Assembly (NCBI GenBank): GCA_024345305.1
Contig: BRON01000007.1
Span: 1,798,001 to 1,862,000 of the forward strand
Source of the DNA: Mrakia gelida
Lineage: Eukaryota; Basidiomycota; Tremellomycetes; Cystofilobasidiales; Mrakiaceae
Length of the DNA: 64,000 nucleotides
Direction of reading: 5' to 3'
Each line of letters begins with the position of its first letter. Position 1 is the first letter of the stretch. The notes beneath the pieces are model-generated. The model was not told where the DNA came from, ran no database searches, and saw nothing but the letters and a program-made list of their open reading frames with translations. Positions 36,401-46,050 of this stretch are shown piece by piece. Both the position numbers and the translations under genes were made by a program.

Positions 36401-37234
36401 CGAGTTCTTCCACCCGCTCAACGTCCTCGAACCCATCTTCGGAATCGTCGCCTCCATCCTCGATCAACTGAACGGGTACGCGTTGGTCTACGTTGGGATC
36501 ACAGGGGAGGCGTTCTTCCCTAGTGCGAGAGCGGTGGCGGGGTTGATTGCGAGAAGGAATAGAGGAAGTGGGAAGAAGTTGTTGGATTGTGAGTCGCGTC
36601 GTCTTCTTTTCCTTCGCTCTCGATTCGAACAACCAAACAACCCCTGAAATACGTCGTACTGATTCGCTCCGCCTTTCGTCGATCGATCGAACTTCGTTCT
36701 CACAGACACCCTCATCAAACTCCTCCTTCGCCTCTTCTCCCTCACCATCTCCCTCCTCACCGCCACGATCGGCTACCTCTTCGCTACCCACGCGCTCCTC
36801 GCTCCTTGGCACGCTCCGCTCGCCGGCTTGCTCTGTGGAGGAACGGTCTGGTTGTCGATTCGGTTCTCGATGGATGGGCTGATCAACGCGTGAGTGTCTG
36901 CGACGAGTCGACTTCGTTCTCGACGCCTCGTCTCGAACTGGAACTCACTCCTTCTCCGCCCCTTTCGTTGACTGCATCTTCGAGCACAGTGCCGACGCTC
37001 TCTTCATCTGCTACGCCATCGACGTCGAGAACGGAGGAACGCACTGCACCAAGGCTGGGGAAGCGGTTCGTTCATTCCTCTCGTTTCCTCCTTTGTCTCT
37101 CCTTCCCTCCTTCTCCATCTCTCCTTCTTCCCTTGCCCTCGAATCTCAAACCAATTCCCATTCCCTCTCTCTCTCGTTCGTTTCTTCAGTTCGGAGGCAT
37201 CAAACCTACCCCACGAGGACCCGACTCGGTTTGA
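33407..37234 (+). CDS. PNS1/choline-transporter-like (CTL/SLC44) membrane protein
   Basis: A dozen exons. The N-terminal 250 residues are cytosolic-looking: acidic and Ser-rich (EDQEDDDSDDDGGG, then a poly-Ser stretch). Then come about ten hydrophobic segments: FLALHLFSLLALLIFLPFTLL, LLLLLVTAIPPLFMLALRR, VIVGTGVVVVSGLMGGSWWLF, VLTPALLAVFSVASVPFLVV, and the family core LILLVVGLWIWMWGVFRGI with RVTIAGVVGEWYF. Later blocks SICLSALIMTVLRAVRE, QLNGYALVYVGITGEAFFPSAR and DALFICYAIDVENG match CTL proteins, where the final block is conserved. Yeast Pns1 sits in the plasma membrane; its substrate is not settled. C-terminus GGIKPTPRGPDSV, stop at 37234. Confidence 0.9.
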
Positions 37235-38492
37235 TCTCGTCGAGCACTCTTCGCGTCTCAATTCATCCTTCCCTCCACTTTCTTCACGAACTTCGCCCTT
37301 CTTTAGATTCAGCTCTCTCTCACTTCCCCTTCTCACCTTTTTCTTCTCTCGTTTGTTGTCTGGTGGTAGATCTTTCCGTCCGTTGTAGTTTCCTCTCGAC
37401 CTCCCCCCCTCCCTTCTCTTTCAACCTTTTTGCCTTGCCTTGCCCCGACTCAATTCGACGCGCCTGCTTGCTCCCTCTCACATTTTGATAACGATACGAA
37501 TACTTTCTCTCTCTCTCTCATATGGGGGTTCTGCTGTCTCACAAAGAAGCACCGTTTATGGCATTAAAACAAGCCTGATCGTTTTTGTGAGAGTAATTAA
37601 TGTTTGGGGCGAGGTGAAAATCTGCTCCTCGTTGGTTTTCATCTTCGACCTCATCGTTGACTTTGCAGAGCGAGCCGAAAGATTTCTCGTTTCAGCGCGA
37701 GCCCCATCTCCTCGGCTCGACGTGACGCGACGCGTTCAGACCTCTTGCGAGTCCTCAGCTTCCAACCCTGCTCTCCCACTTTACAAACCCAGCAAGTTAC
37801 GTCTTCAGTTGCTTCTGTTTGAGAGAAAACGAACTCGAAGTCGGAGGAGGGCGACAGCACGACGCGTCGAGGTCGCTAAAGCGGACAGTCTCTCGAAAAA
37901 CGAACGGAGAAACAGAAAGGGATCTTCAGTCATCTATCTGCTCGTTCGCGGCTTGTTCTAAGTAGGCAACTTCGCGACCACCATCGGGGATGGGTGGGGT
38001 GGGGGTGGTGCAAGTTGCTGGTGAATGAGGGAGGAGTCGTCGCGCCGGCGAGCGAAGGATGTCGCAGGCGAGGCCTGCGAAAGAACAGCGAGAGAAAGAA
38101 GGGTGGTCAGCGATAGAGCGAAGTAAGAGGAATTGTCGTCTCCGCTCAGGCCCTCCAGGCAGTCGTGTGCGAGTTCGTACTTGAGAGGGCGGCGGAAAAG
38201 GAAAAAGGGGAGTGAAGAAGGACGTCGTCGCTGGGGAGCTCTGAGCCTCCGAAACTTTTTGCGAAGAGCTCGGTCTGACTGCGGCGACAGATTCAGTATA
38301 GATATTTCAGCTCTTGATGATTTAATCGCACAAGGATCGAAGGAAGCGCTGAAGGAAGTGGTTATTGACTCTCGAGACTCGAGTCGATTTAACGTGATTC
38401 ACGTCCTACTTGTGAGACGGCAGAGACCTCTTAACTCTCATGCTCTCGATTCCACGCGACGGAAGATAGATAAACGAAAACAAAACAACGCG
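37235..38492. other. long convergent intergenic region
   Basis: About 1.26 kb between PNS1 (+) and the TOP3-like locus (-). It is locally more AT-rich than the rest (about 37480-37640). A 173-codon open frame at 37440-37961 has no domain and looks random. No tRNA cloverleaf or other RNA could be made out by eye. Confidence 0.5.
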
Positions 38493-40743
38493 TTACAAAC
38501 TCTCCTCCTCCTTCTTCTTCGCCGCCGCCTCCTTCCTCGCCTCCCAAAGCTCTCGCTCTTGGATCAACTGTCAGAGAAAGAGCAAGAGGATGAACGTCAG
38601 TCTTCGTCACCGTTTTGGTAGTGACAAGTACGAAGAGGAAGGGAACGAACCTCCTTCAAAACCTCCATCCTGCTTTCCGCCGCCTCGAACGTCGCTTTCG
38701 AAACAGCGAGGGCTCTCGCGACCGTCGACTCCTTCGAGAGTTTCCCTTCGGCAATCATCTTCAGTTGCTCTTCCGTCTGGGCCCAGAAACCAAACGAAAA
38801 AGAGAGAGCGTGAGTGAAACGACGGGCTCGAACGAGAAACGACCAACGAAACGCGACGCGACTCACCTCCTTCCTCAACTCCGGCCTCGAAACGCTCTTC
38901 TTCAACCCGATCTTATCCCATCCCTCGACGAGCCCAATCCCGAGAGGTGAAGGCTTGAGCAACCTGACTCTCGTGTCAGATGCAACCACCGTGAGGTACC
39001 TCCTCGCGACGAGATCTGCGATTTGTTGACCTGAGGAGGAAAGACGGGAACGCGTTGACTGAGGCTTACTCTTGAACATCGTTTCCGAAGGCGGGGTGCT
39101 CGACCAGGTTCTTGAGGAGAGGTTTGAGGTCGAGGGAAGGGTCAAAGGTGTCGACCTCGGTCTTTGGAAAACTGATGAGTCCTCGGGAGTAGAGCCTTTC
39201 GGCGATCTGAGCAGGGAAGAGGGAGGAGGGGCACGATCAGCCTCGCGTCGCGAGAAGAGAGAGGCGAGAAGAAAGGTTGACGCACTTCTAGGACTTTTTG
39301 AGGGGACAGATGGACGAGCGCGTACTCCGTTTTCGAAGGCGATAAGGCTAACTTCTGGAGCGAGACGGTCGTGAACGGTTTGGCTCTCCTGGAAGACAGA
39401 AAGAAAGAAACAACGGTCAGCCCGAGAACGAACTTGAGAGAGGGAGAAGATCGAAACAAGAACTGCTCACCGACGCTTAACCTCCGTGATGGAGACCTCC
39501 GTCACTACAGCCTTTGGGACCTTCAAACATCTCTCGTGGATCTCCTCAATCTCGTGCTCGTCTTCCGTCTTGAGTCCGTTCCATAGGAAGGTGAGCGCCC
39601 TCTTCCTCTTCGGATGACGAACGACAAGCTCGAGCGAGAAGAGAGTCTTGGGGTCTCCTTGTTGAGAGGCTTCGAGATACTGAGAGACGACGGATCCGAG
39701 GATGGGAGACTGCGACGGAGCTGAGACGGAAGAAGAACGCGTCGAAGGTCAGCGCGATCTTCCGACGAACAGACGATATGGCGAGACGTACTGAAGCTGA
39801 CGACCTTCTCCTGAGTGAGTACTGGTGAGAGGGATCCTGTGAGGAGGCGAGTGATGCTGGTTCCGGCACGCAGATCGAGTTCGGCTTCAGCTTCGATGGC
39901 AGCGACGGCGAAGTTATCGATCTCAACTGGGTTGCGAGCTGCTTGCTGGATCTGCCTGCAAAGCCGAAAGTGCGTTCGGTCAGCACCTAGGATAGTCAAA
40001 GAGTAGACGAAGAAGTGAAAAGCTCACTCAGGGACGAGGCCGTTGAACCTCGCTCGAAGACAACGGATCCCAGGGTTCGCTTCGACGCAGAACTTGGCGA
40101 CCTCCTCGGCGAGCTTCTCTCCTTGACGATCACAGTCTGTCCAGACGAGGAGAAGGTCATGTCGTTTGGCTTCTTCCATCAGGTTGTCGACGATTGCCTC
40201 CGATCCCTATGGGAAAGAAAGAAAGAAGAAGACGACGCGATCAGCGACCGACGAGCGAAACGAACGCGAGCTCGGCGAACGACTCACCTTCCGGACACTC
40301 TGCGTGATTTCAGCGTTGAAGAAGCTAACGGGAGAGCTGTCCTTCCCGGCCTTGATGGAATCGAAGGAATGCTGAACTAAGGGACCGAGGACGGATGTCA
40401 AAGTGAAGGCGGAGGGAGGAGATGAGGAGGCGAAGCGATAGTCGAACGTGTAGGTCGGCGGGAGAGATTTCTCGCCGGAAGGCAGCTGAACGTCGAACAG
40501 AGAGAAAGATAAAGGGTCAGGCCTTGTCACAGTACGCCGTCAACTCAGTCGAACGGACTCGTTCGCTGTTCCCTTTCATCAACCCTCTCGCGATCGCTCG
40601 TTCCCTCCTCCGTCGCCAGCTCGAGAAAAGAAGAGACTCACCATCTTCTCGTCTCCATTTCCCAGTATACGAGCTAGCCGACTCGCTATCGCTTCCTTCT
40701 CGGTGATGCAGAGGACTCTCTGAGGATGAGGAACGATGGCGAA
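38493..40743 (-). pseudogene. degenerate topoisomerase III paralogue
   Basis: Exons match the intact TOP3 at 57954-63476 along the core: VLCITEKEAIASRLARILG, LLLVWTDCDRQGEKLAEEV, IQQAARNPVEIDNFAVAA, RGLISFPKTEVDTFDP and PLGIGLVEGWDKIG, ending KKKEESL at 38493. Defects: the start Met codon of TOP3 is TTC here (40741-40743) and no ATG leads into the exon; the Toprim DxDxE motif has Gln for Glu (CAA 40123-40125 complement); the active-site Tyr of SYPRTE is Phe and the Arg is Lys (SFPKTE, codon 39168-39170); the segment containing HPPIHPT is absent; the GRF and CCHC fingers are absent. The 39-nt intron left at 39031-39069 joins a phase-2 donor to a phase-1 exon, giving a frameshift unless an AG about 28 nt further on is used. 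Other splice sites look intact, so a truncated protein cannot be ruled out. Confidence 0.75.
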
Positions 40744-41542
40744 GAGTCGGAGGGAGGAGTGAAGGCGACGACGAGCTGTCGTTCGACCTGCTGCTGCTGC
40801 TCCTGTGGAGACGACGCCAGTCCGCCGACTCAGAGAGACACGCAAGAGGGATAAAATGGTGGCAGGAGGAGGGGTTGAGTGTAGGGAAAGGTGCGAAGGA
40901 AGGTGGAGGAGGTGAGAGTTGCCAGTGAAGTCGAGCGTCGAGGCGGAAGTGTCGAGTGAAGGCTGATTATTCTGTGGCTGAAAGAATCGCGAGGTTTCTG
41001 TCGGTTACTAACCCGGAAAGAATAGAAGGATTAGTTACTGTGCTCAAGATTGAAGGTTCGACACGATAAATGTGCAGGCTCGGGTCTACGGGCTGAATAG
41101 GAAGACGCGAGAAGGGAAGGAGAAAGGTGAGCTCGAGTTCACCGCGAGGGCGAGACCGAGCTCGAGGGAGCGTCTTCGACGACTCGGAGTTGAGAGTGAT
41201 GCGTTACGGTCATACTATTACAGAGAGTACAGGGGTAGAGAAGCGAGTGAAGTGGCGTGAAGCAGGAGATGGTGAACGCTAACGAGCGAGGGAGATGGTG
41301 AAGGGGAGGAAGGGAAGAACGGAGCGGAGACGGGCGAAGGGCGTTCGTCGTCGAGGATCGGTTTGGATTTTGATGGTAGAAGGGAGATGGTAGCGTTACT
41401 GTAAAGGTGATGCGACGTCAGACAGAGCGTCCAGAGATCTGTATCGACGAGAGGGGAGATATCAAGAAAAGAAGGAACGAACCAACAAGAGCTCGTCTCT
41501 TTCTCCTTCCCCCCCTCCCCGTCCCTCTTCTTGCCAGATCGC
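40744..41542. other. intergenic, possible leader of the TOP3-like locus
   Basis: About 800 bp. The TOP3-like frame stays open upstream of 40743 into Arg/Ala-rich sequence but contains no ATG; a GCCACC is followed by ATT near 40855, an in-frame position where an initiator would be expected. A 155-codon open frame at 41218-41682 is the antisense-free trailer of the next gene and is not called. Confidence 0.4.
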
Positions 41543-41965
41543 CTACTCCACGACCCTCCTTCCCTTGCCGGGGAAGTAGTCCTTGTCGATCTCCTGCAGC
41601 CTGGTGTCGTAGACTGTGGTGAAAGAGAGGAAGAAAGGTCAGCTTTCGGGAAAGTCGGGACGACGGAAGGAGGTCGACTCACTCATTGGGTTTTGAACAG
41701 CCGCGATACCTCTCTCCTTCTCCTTTCCGTCCCTTGATGCGGTGAGCATTTGGAACGAGCACCAAGCGAGAGTCCCGATCACCATGAATCCGAGTACGGG
41801 GTTCAGTCCTCGAGCCAGGAGTCCTCGAGAGGCAGGGAGTTTGGAGGAAGGACGGGTTTGAGAGGAGGTCGCGGGTCCGTTGGCGAGGGCAGCGTTGTAA
41901 GGGTGAGCGTTGAACTGAGCGATGTTCTTGGGCTTGGCAGCTCGCTTCCATCCAGGTTCAGACAT
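41543..41965 (-). CDS. small single-pass membrane protein of unknown function
   Basis: Two exons, about 118 residues. MSEPGWKRAAKPKNIAQFNAHPY opens at 41965. A hydrophilic part is followed by one membrane segment, LNPVLGFMVIGTLAWCSFQML, then a short charged part to AAVQNPM. The second exon (acceptor TTTCACCACAG) adds IYDTRLQEIDKDYFPGKGRRVVE and TAG at 41543. Size and layout fit small mitochondrial inner-membrane or ER proteins, but I recognise no family. The 175 bp upstream are shared with the divergent gene at 42141. Confidence 0.7.
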
Positions 41966-42140
41966 GGTCGATATAAGAAAAAGGAGGGGTGGAAGGGGGA
42001 GAGGGAGTGATGGTTTGGAGGAGCTTGTCCTTACTTTTGAATCGAGCTCACCTTTTGCGTTCCTCCCCTCCCTCCTTCCGTCTTGGAGAGGCTAACCACC
42101 ACAAACTCGACCCGGACGTCGTTCCTTCTCGTTCCCTCCT
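41966..42140. promoter_or_regulatory. compact divergent promoter
   Basis: Only 175 bp separate the ATGs of the small membrane protein (-) and the Nepro/RMP1-like gene (+), so the two must share promoter DNA. No consensus site recognised. Confidence 0.5.
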
Positions 42141-43405
42141 ATGGCCAGCTCACCACCTTCCAATAACCCGACTCTCCTCCCTCCTCGAGCTCTCGCTTCG
42201 CTCTCGTCGCACCTCTCAACCGAGCTCCTTCTCCTCGCTCGAATCCATTACAAGAATCAATCACAGCACCGGCTTTCCCTCTTCTGGAGGAGAGTAGACG
42301 AAGTAAAACGTTTAGGAGACAAGGTTCAAGGAGGCTGGGTGGCTTGGGAATCAAAATCGAAGGAGCCGGCGGTGTCTATCGATGGGAAGAAGGGCGGGAA
42401 GGTGAAGGGAGGAAGGGAGGTCGAGCTCAGGAAGCTGGGAACTTTGCTCGAGAAGGTGAGCTCTGCTTCTCCTTCTCGAGTCTGTCCCTGGTAGATATAT
42501 CGCTTCAGCTAACTCTCATACTTCTGTTCTTGACTTCTCAGCTCCATCTCTCCCTCCCAAAACTTCACGTCTCCCTTCACCAACTCGTTCTCCTCACCCA
42601 CTTCCTCCCCCTCGTTACGGTCCTGCTCGGAATGACGGCTCGTCTATGGGGACTCTCAGCTGGACTCTACGATCATCTCAGAGGGGTCTGGGCCCGAGAC
42701 TTCCCTGGGAAGCGACCTTGGAGGGAACTGGACGGAGGAGCGAAGCTGCAGGAGCAAGAAGAGGAGGTCGCCTCGACAACGACGCGAACTTCAGCAGCAC
42801 CACCCTCAACTCGAGCCGTCTCCTCTACCTCCACTTCGATATCACGGACTCCCACCCCAGCTCCCACTCCACCTCCTCTCACTCTCACCTCCGATGTCGT
42901 CCCTCCAGAACACGGCGAGGTCATACAACGTCAACCACCACCACCCTCCCTCGCCCTCGGAACCCTCATCCCTCGTCAACCCTCCTCCCTCCTCTCCAAA
43001 CCAACCCTCCCACCATCAAGTCTTCAAGACGAACCCATTACCTACGCCGACTCAGACTCGGACTCCTCGGAACCAGAAGCACCACCACCTCCTCCCAAAC
43101 CCCAACCCATACCCAAACCCGTCCCAATTCCCGTCGTCGTCGTCGCACCAACACCACCTCCCAGCCTTCCTCCCGCCGTCCCAAAACCTCTCAAACGACC
43201 CACCGCCCCTTCGTCCGTCAGCTCTCCTTCCCTCGCTAAACGCCCGAAGGTCGATCATTCCCTTCCCTCAACGTCGACGAAGGTGAGCATGGACGCGACG
43301 ACGGAAAGGAAGAAGGCGTCTGAGACGGTGGAGAAGAAGGTGAAGAAGGTGATCAAGACGAAAAAGAAGGTCAGGAGGGATGAGATGGATGACATCTTCG
43401 GGTAG
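42141..43405 (+). CDS. Nepro/RMP1-like nucleolar protein (probable RNase MRP component)
   Basis: Two exons (42141-42455, 42542-43405), about 390 residues. The N-terminal domain has HLSTELLLLARIHYKNQSQHRLSLFWRRVDEVKRL, which matches the start of Nepro/RMP1 proteins (a tyrosine-lysine-asparagine-glutamine-histidine run before FWRR), followed by the helical LHLSLPKLHVSLHQLVLLTH and LLGMTARLWGLSAGLYDHL. The C-terminal half is Pro/Ser/Thr-rich and basic, ending KKVRRDEMDDIFG, a tail common in nucleolar RNA-processing proteins. RMP1 is a subunit of RNase MRP, which processes pre-rRNA; assignment here is by motif. Confidence 0.7.
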
Positions 43406-44497
43406 ATGGTTGGGTCTGGGAGGAGGGGAGAGGTGAGTAGCGTCTTCTTCTTGAAGGGCGGAAAGGCCGGCGAGCACTTGAAAAGGGCAGCTGAGCTAAC
43501 TTCTCGCCTCTCCCTTCTTTTTCTCCAGAGCAATATCATCTCAAACTGTGAGATCGGCGTTGATCTGGATATCTCGCGGGGCTGGAGTTCCGGCGGACGA
43601 CGACGGGAGGTTCGAAACGCGTCGTCCGCTCTCGCCGTTTCGTTCGACGACTTGCAGAGCTTCGCTGTCTCACACTTACTTAGTTAGCCAGTTAGAAGGG
43701 TGCTTTTCAGTGCTTCCTCCGCGCATCTCATGAGTATTTCTTTACTCTGGCTCCCGGCGGGAAGAAGTGAACTTGAAACGAAAGGCCCTGTGAATTGTCG
43801 CTGTTGTAGACGGCGCGAGAGAGACCCTCACAGATCACGTGAGTCGAAGAGTGAACACGTAATTCTGAGCGAGCTTTTGATCGTAAGAAAGAAGACTAGG
43901 GGAAAGAAAAGAAAGAACGAAGACGAAAAACGACGCGACGAGCGACGAACGACGGCTGCGACGCTGCGACTGGATCCGAAGGGACGATGCCGAGGTAAAG
44001 GTAATAGATGGCATAGCGATTGTCGATGTTGGAGATGAGGAGGATCGTTGAGTGTTGACGAGGCGCCTGTGGGTGGGGAAGAGGAGGGGAGGGAGGAAGA
44101 AGAGGACGGACGCGACGCCGTCAGCTCTCTTCATGACCTCGAGGACGTTGACGCACAGGAGAGAGGGATACTCACGAGCGGTGTGGTAGTGAAACGAAAA
44201 TCCATGGGTGACTTGAAGCGAGCCGTGACCGAGAGTGAGGGAAGGGTGGGAGAGAGTTGAAGTTGACTTGAGGCGACGAAGGAGGGGGGGAGTATTCTGA
44301 GGAGGTGTGAGGAGCGGAGAAGATGGGTGAAGTTATGAGGGTTCGGGTGAGGAAAGAGGTTTGAGGTGGCGACGGTGGTGATGGCGGAGAGGGAACAGAC
44401 GCGTTGCGAAGTTGGCTGATGAAGCACAAACGAGAAGGAAGAGAGTCAGTTGAAGTCGCGAGCTCGGTTTGAAGAGTCGAGGAAGATTGATCTCACT
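43406..44497. other. intergenic, convergent, with intron-like signals
   Basis: Between the Nepro/RMP1-like gene (+) and an F-box-like gene (-). On minus, two canonical introns can be read just after the F-box stop: donor GTGAGATC at about 44492 with acceptor CTTCATCAG near 44415, and donor GTGAGTATC near 44175 with acceptor CCACCCACAG near 44068. The exon they define stays open through RFTTTPLAPRQHSTILLISN but has no ATG start, so it is read as a spliced 3' UTR or an unassigned small gene. Confidence 0.35.
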
Positions 44498-45580
44498 TCA
44501 GACTTCCAGCTTGACTTTGAACATCGTCCTCAACTTCTTCTCCTTCAACTGCTGAACCGCTGCCTCCGCCTCGGTCCTCTCCTCCTCTGTCGCGGCGACG
44601 AGGACGATGGTACTGAAATCCTTCGCAATCAGTTGCAGCACCTGATCCTCCTCTTCGAACACCTGCACAAACGACGTCGCGTTACTCCCGGCATGGTCCT
44701 CTTGGGTACAGTACAGCGTGGACATCTTGAGTTGGAGGACTGGTCGCAGTGCCTGCGAAGGACGAACGGGAAGACCTCCAAGGCTTGACTGCTCTCTGGG
44801 GTCGTGGTAGGGATCGCCGTCGGAATCGTAGTCGTCGGGATCGTAATCGTCGCAGGTGAACAAGAGTCCTTCAAAACTCAAGACCTCGACGACGTCGCTC
44901 CACTCTCTCACAGCACGCTCTTCGTCGAGGTGCCTCCAAGGCGATTTGTGGATAGGACGAGGGAGGCATCGGTACTCCACTTGGATGGGTCTGAGGTAGG
45001 AGAGAAGGTATTCCCTGAGGTAGGTGAAAACGTCTCAAAGGTGGGAGGGGCCTTGGACAGTGAGGGTGAGGGTTTGGATGTGAAGAAGTGGTTGCGATCC
45101 GTCGATCCTGTGGAAGGAGACATCGAAGTCGTCCTCGACGGCGTCGTCGGGAGGGAAGTAGAGGGAGAGGGTTCGGATTTGAGAGAGAGAGAGGAGGTGG
45201 TTGACTCGAGATTTGATCTGTATGGAACACGGCGAGAGGGTCGTCAGAAAGGGAAGGAAGGGACGCACAACCAAAAAGGAGAGCGCACCTTCCCGTCCCT
45301 CCACTCCTTCTTCCTTTTACAGAAGAGCAGCTCCAAACTTTCGACCGACCTAGTCTCGACGTGTTTGTACAGGAGCAGGCTTGTCGAGGCGAGGAAGTCG
45401 AGCGAGACTCCTCCTAGAACGGCGAGAGTTGAAGGATCGGATTCCTGGAAGACGAGGAGGAGGACGTCCCAAGGCAAGGTTCGAGGTTGTGAAAGGAGCT
45501 GAGTGGGTTAAGGAAGGGTGCAAGAATCAGCGATGCATAGTAGAGACGGCTGAAGGGGGGGTCTGACTCACTGGAGGCAT
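44498..45580 (-). CDS. F-box-like protein
   Basis: The ATG (45580) lies in a 14-nt exon (45572-45585) that codes only for MPP plus the leader end. After an intron come LLSQPRTLPWDVLLLVFQESDPSTLAVLGGVSLDFLASTS, a degenerate F-box with the usual Pro-W and helix pattern, then RSVESLELLFCK. The second large exon (starting near IKSRVNHLLSLSQIRTLSLYFP) encodes about 220 residues with no canonical LRRs, a very acidic DDYDPDDYDSDGDPYHDP, and the C-terminus KLRTMFKVKLEV, TGA 44498. Such proteins usually link SKP1-CUL1 to unknown targets. The layout is like that of the gene at 54530-55613 and the two may be paralogues. Confidence 0.65.
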
Positions 45581-46050
45581 CGTTGCTGGAGGAGATGGGA
45601 CGAGAAGGAGTCGAGAGTTGGAGCGAGCGAGAGTCAGTGCTCGTCTTCTTCCTCCCTCCTTTTCGCTCGCATGAACGACGAAACTCACTCTGTTAGCACC
45701 TGGGAAGGGTCGGGAAGTGGCTCGAGATAAGGAGTGGTCTGAGGAACCGAGGTTCGAAGTTGATCGATCCTTCGAGAACGAAATCGAAACGCGTTCGGTT
45801 CGAATTGAGCTTTGCCCCCGTCAATTTCTCCGGAGATAAACGTTGATCTACGAGAAGGTCGATAGAGAGGGCTCCTCTTCCATCTCTCAGCCACCGAAGA
45901 ACTTTCCTTTTTCTCGGCGTTCCTTGTTAGAAACCGACTGAGTCAGACCTCGTTTCGGACATGCCCTCCCTCCTCTGACTTTTCCCTCCCCTCCCTTCTT
46001 CCCTCCACCTTCGACTCCCTCTTTCCTTCTCACCCTCCCATCTTCCAGCC
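45581..46050. promoter_or_regulatory. divergent promoter with a leader intron
   Basis: 470 bp between the F-box-like start (-) and the permease start (+). On minus a probable 5' UTR intron runs from a GTGAGT near 45690 to the acceptor CTCCTCCAG at 45586, directly before the 14-nt start exon. The permease side is pyrimidine-rich. Confidence 0.5.

Noticed and set aside
37440..37961. 173-codon open frame in the PNS1/TOP3-like spacer
   Set aside because: Random-looking sequence in a long convergent spacer, no homology, poor start context.
40840..40845. Candidate start of the TOP3-like locus giving an Arg-rich, mitochondria-like N-terminus
   Set aside because: The codon is TTG, not ATG, and the sequence resembles an intron end (CTCCACAG), so a targeting peptide is not claimed.
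41218..41682. 155-codon open frame on minus after the small membrane protein
   Set aside because: The real second exon ends at 41543; the rest is trailer sequence without protein texture.
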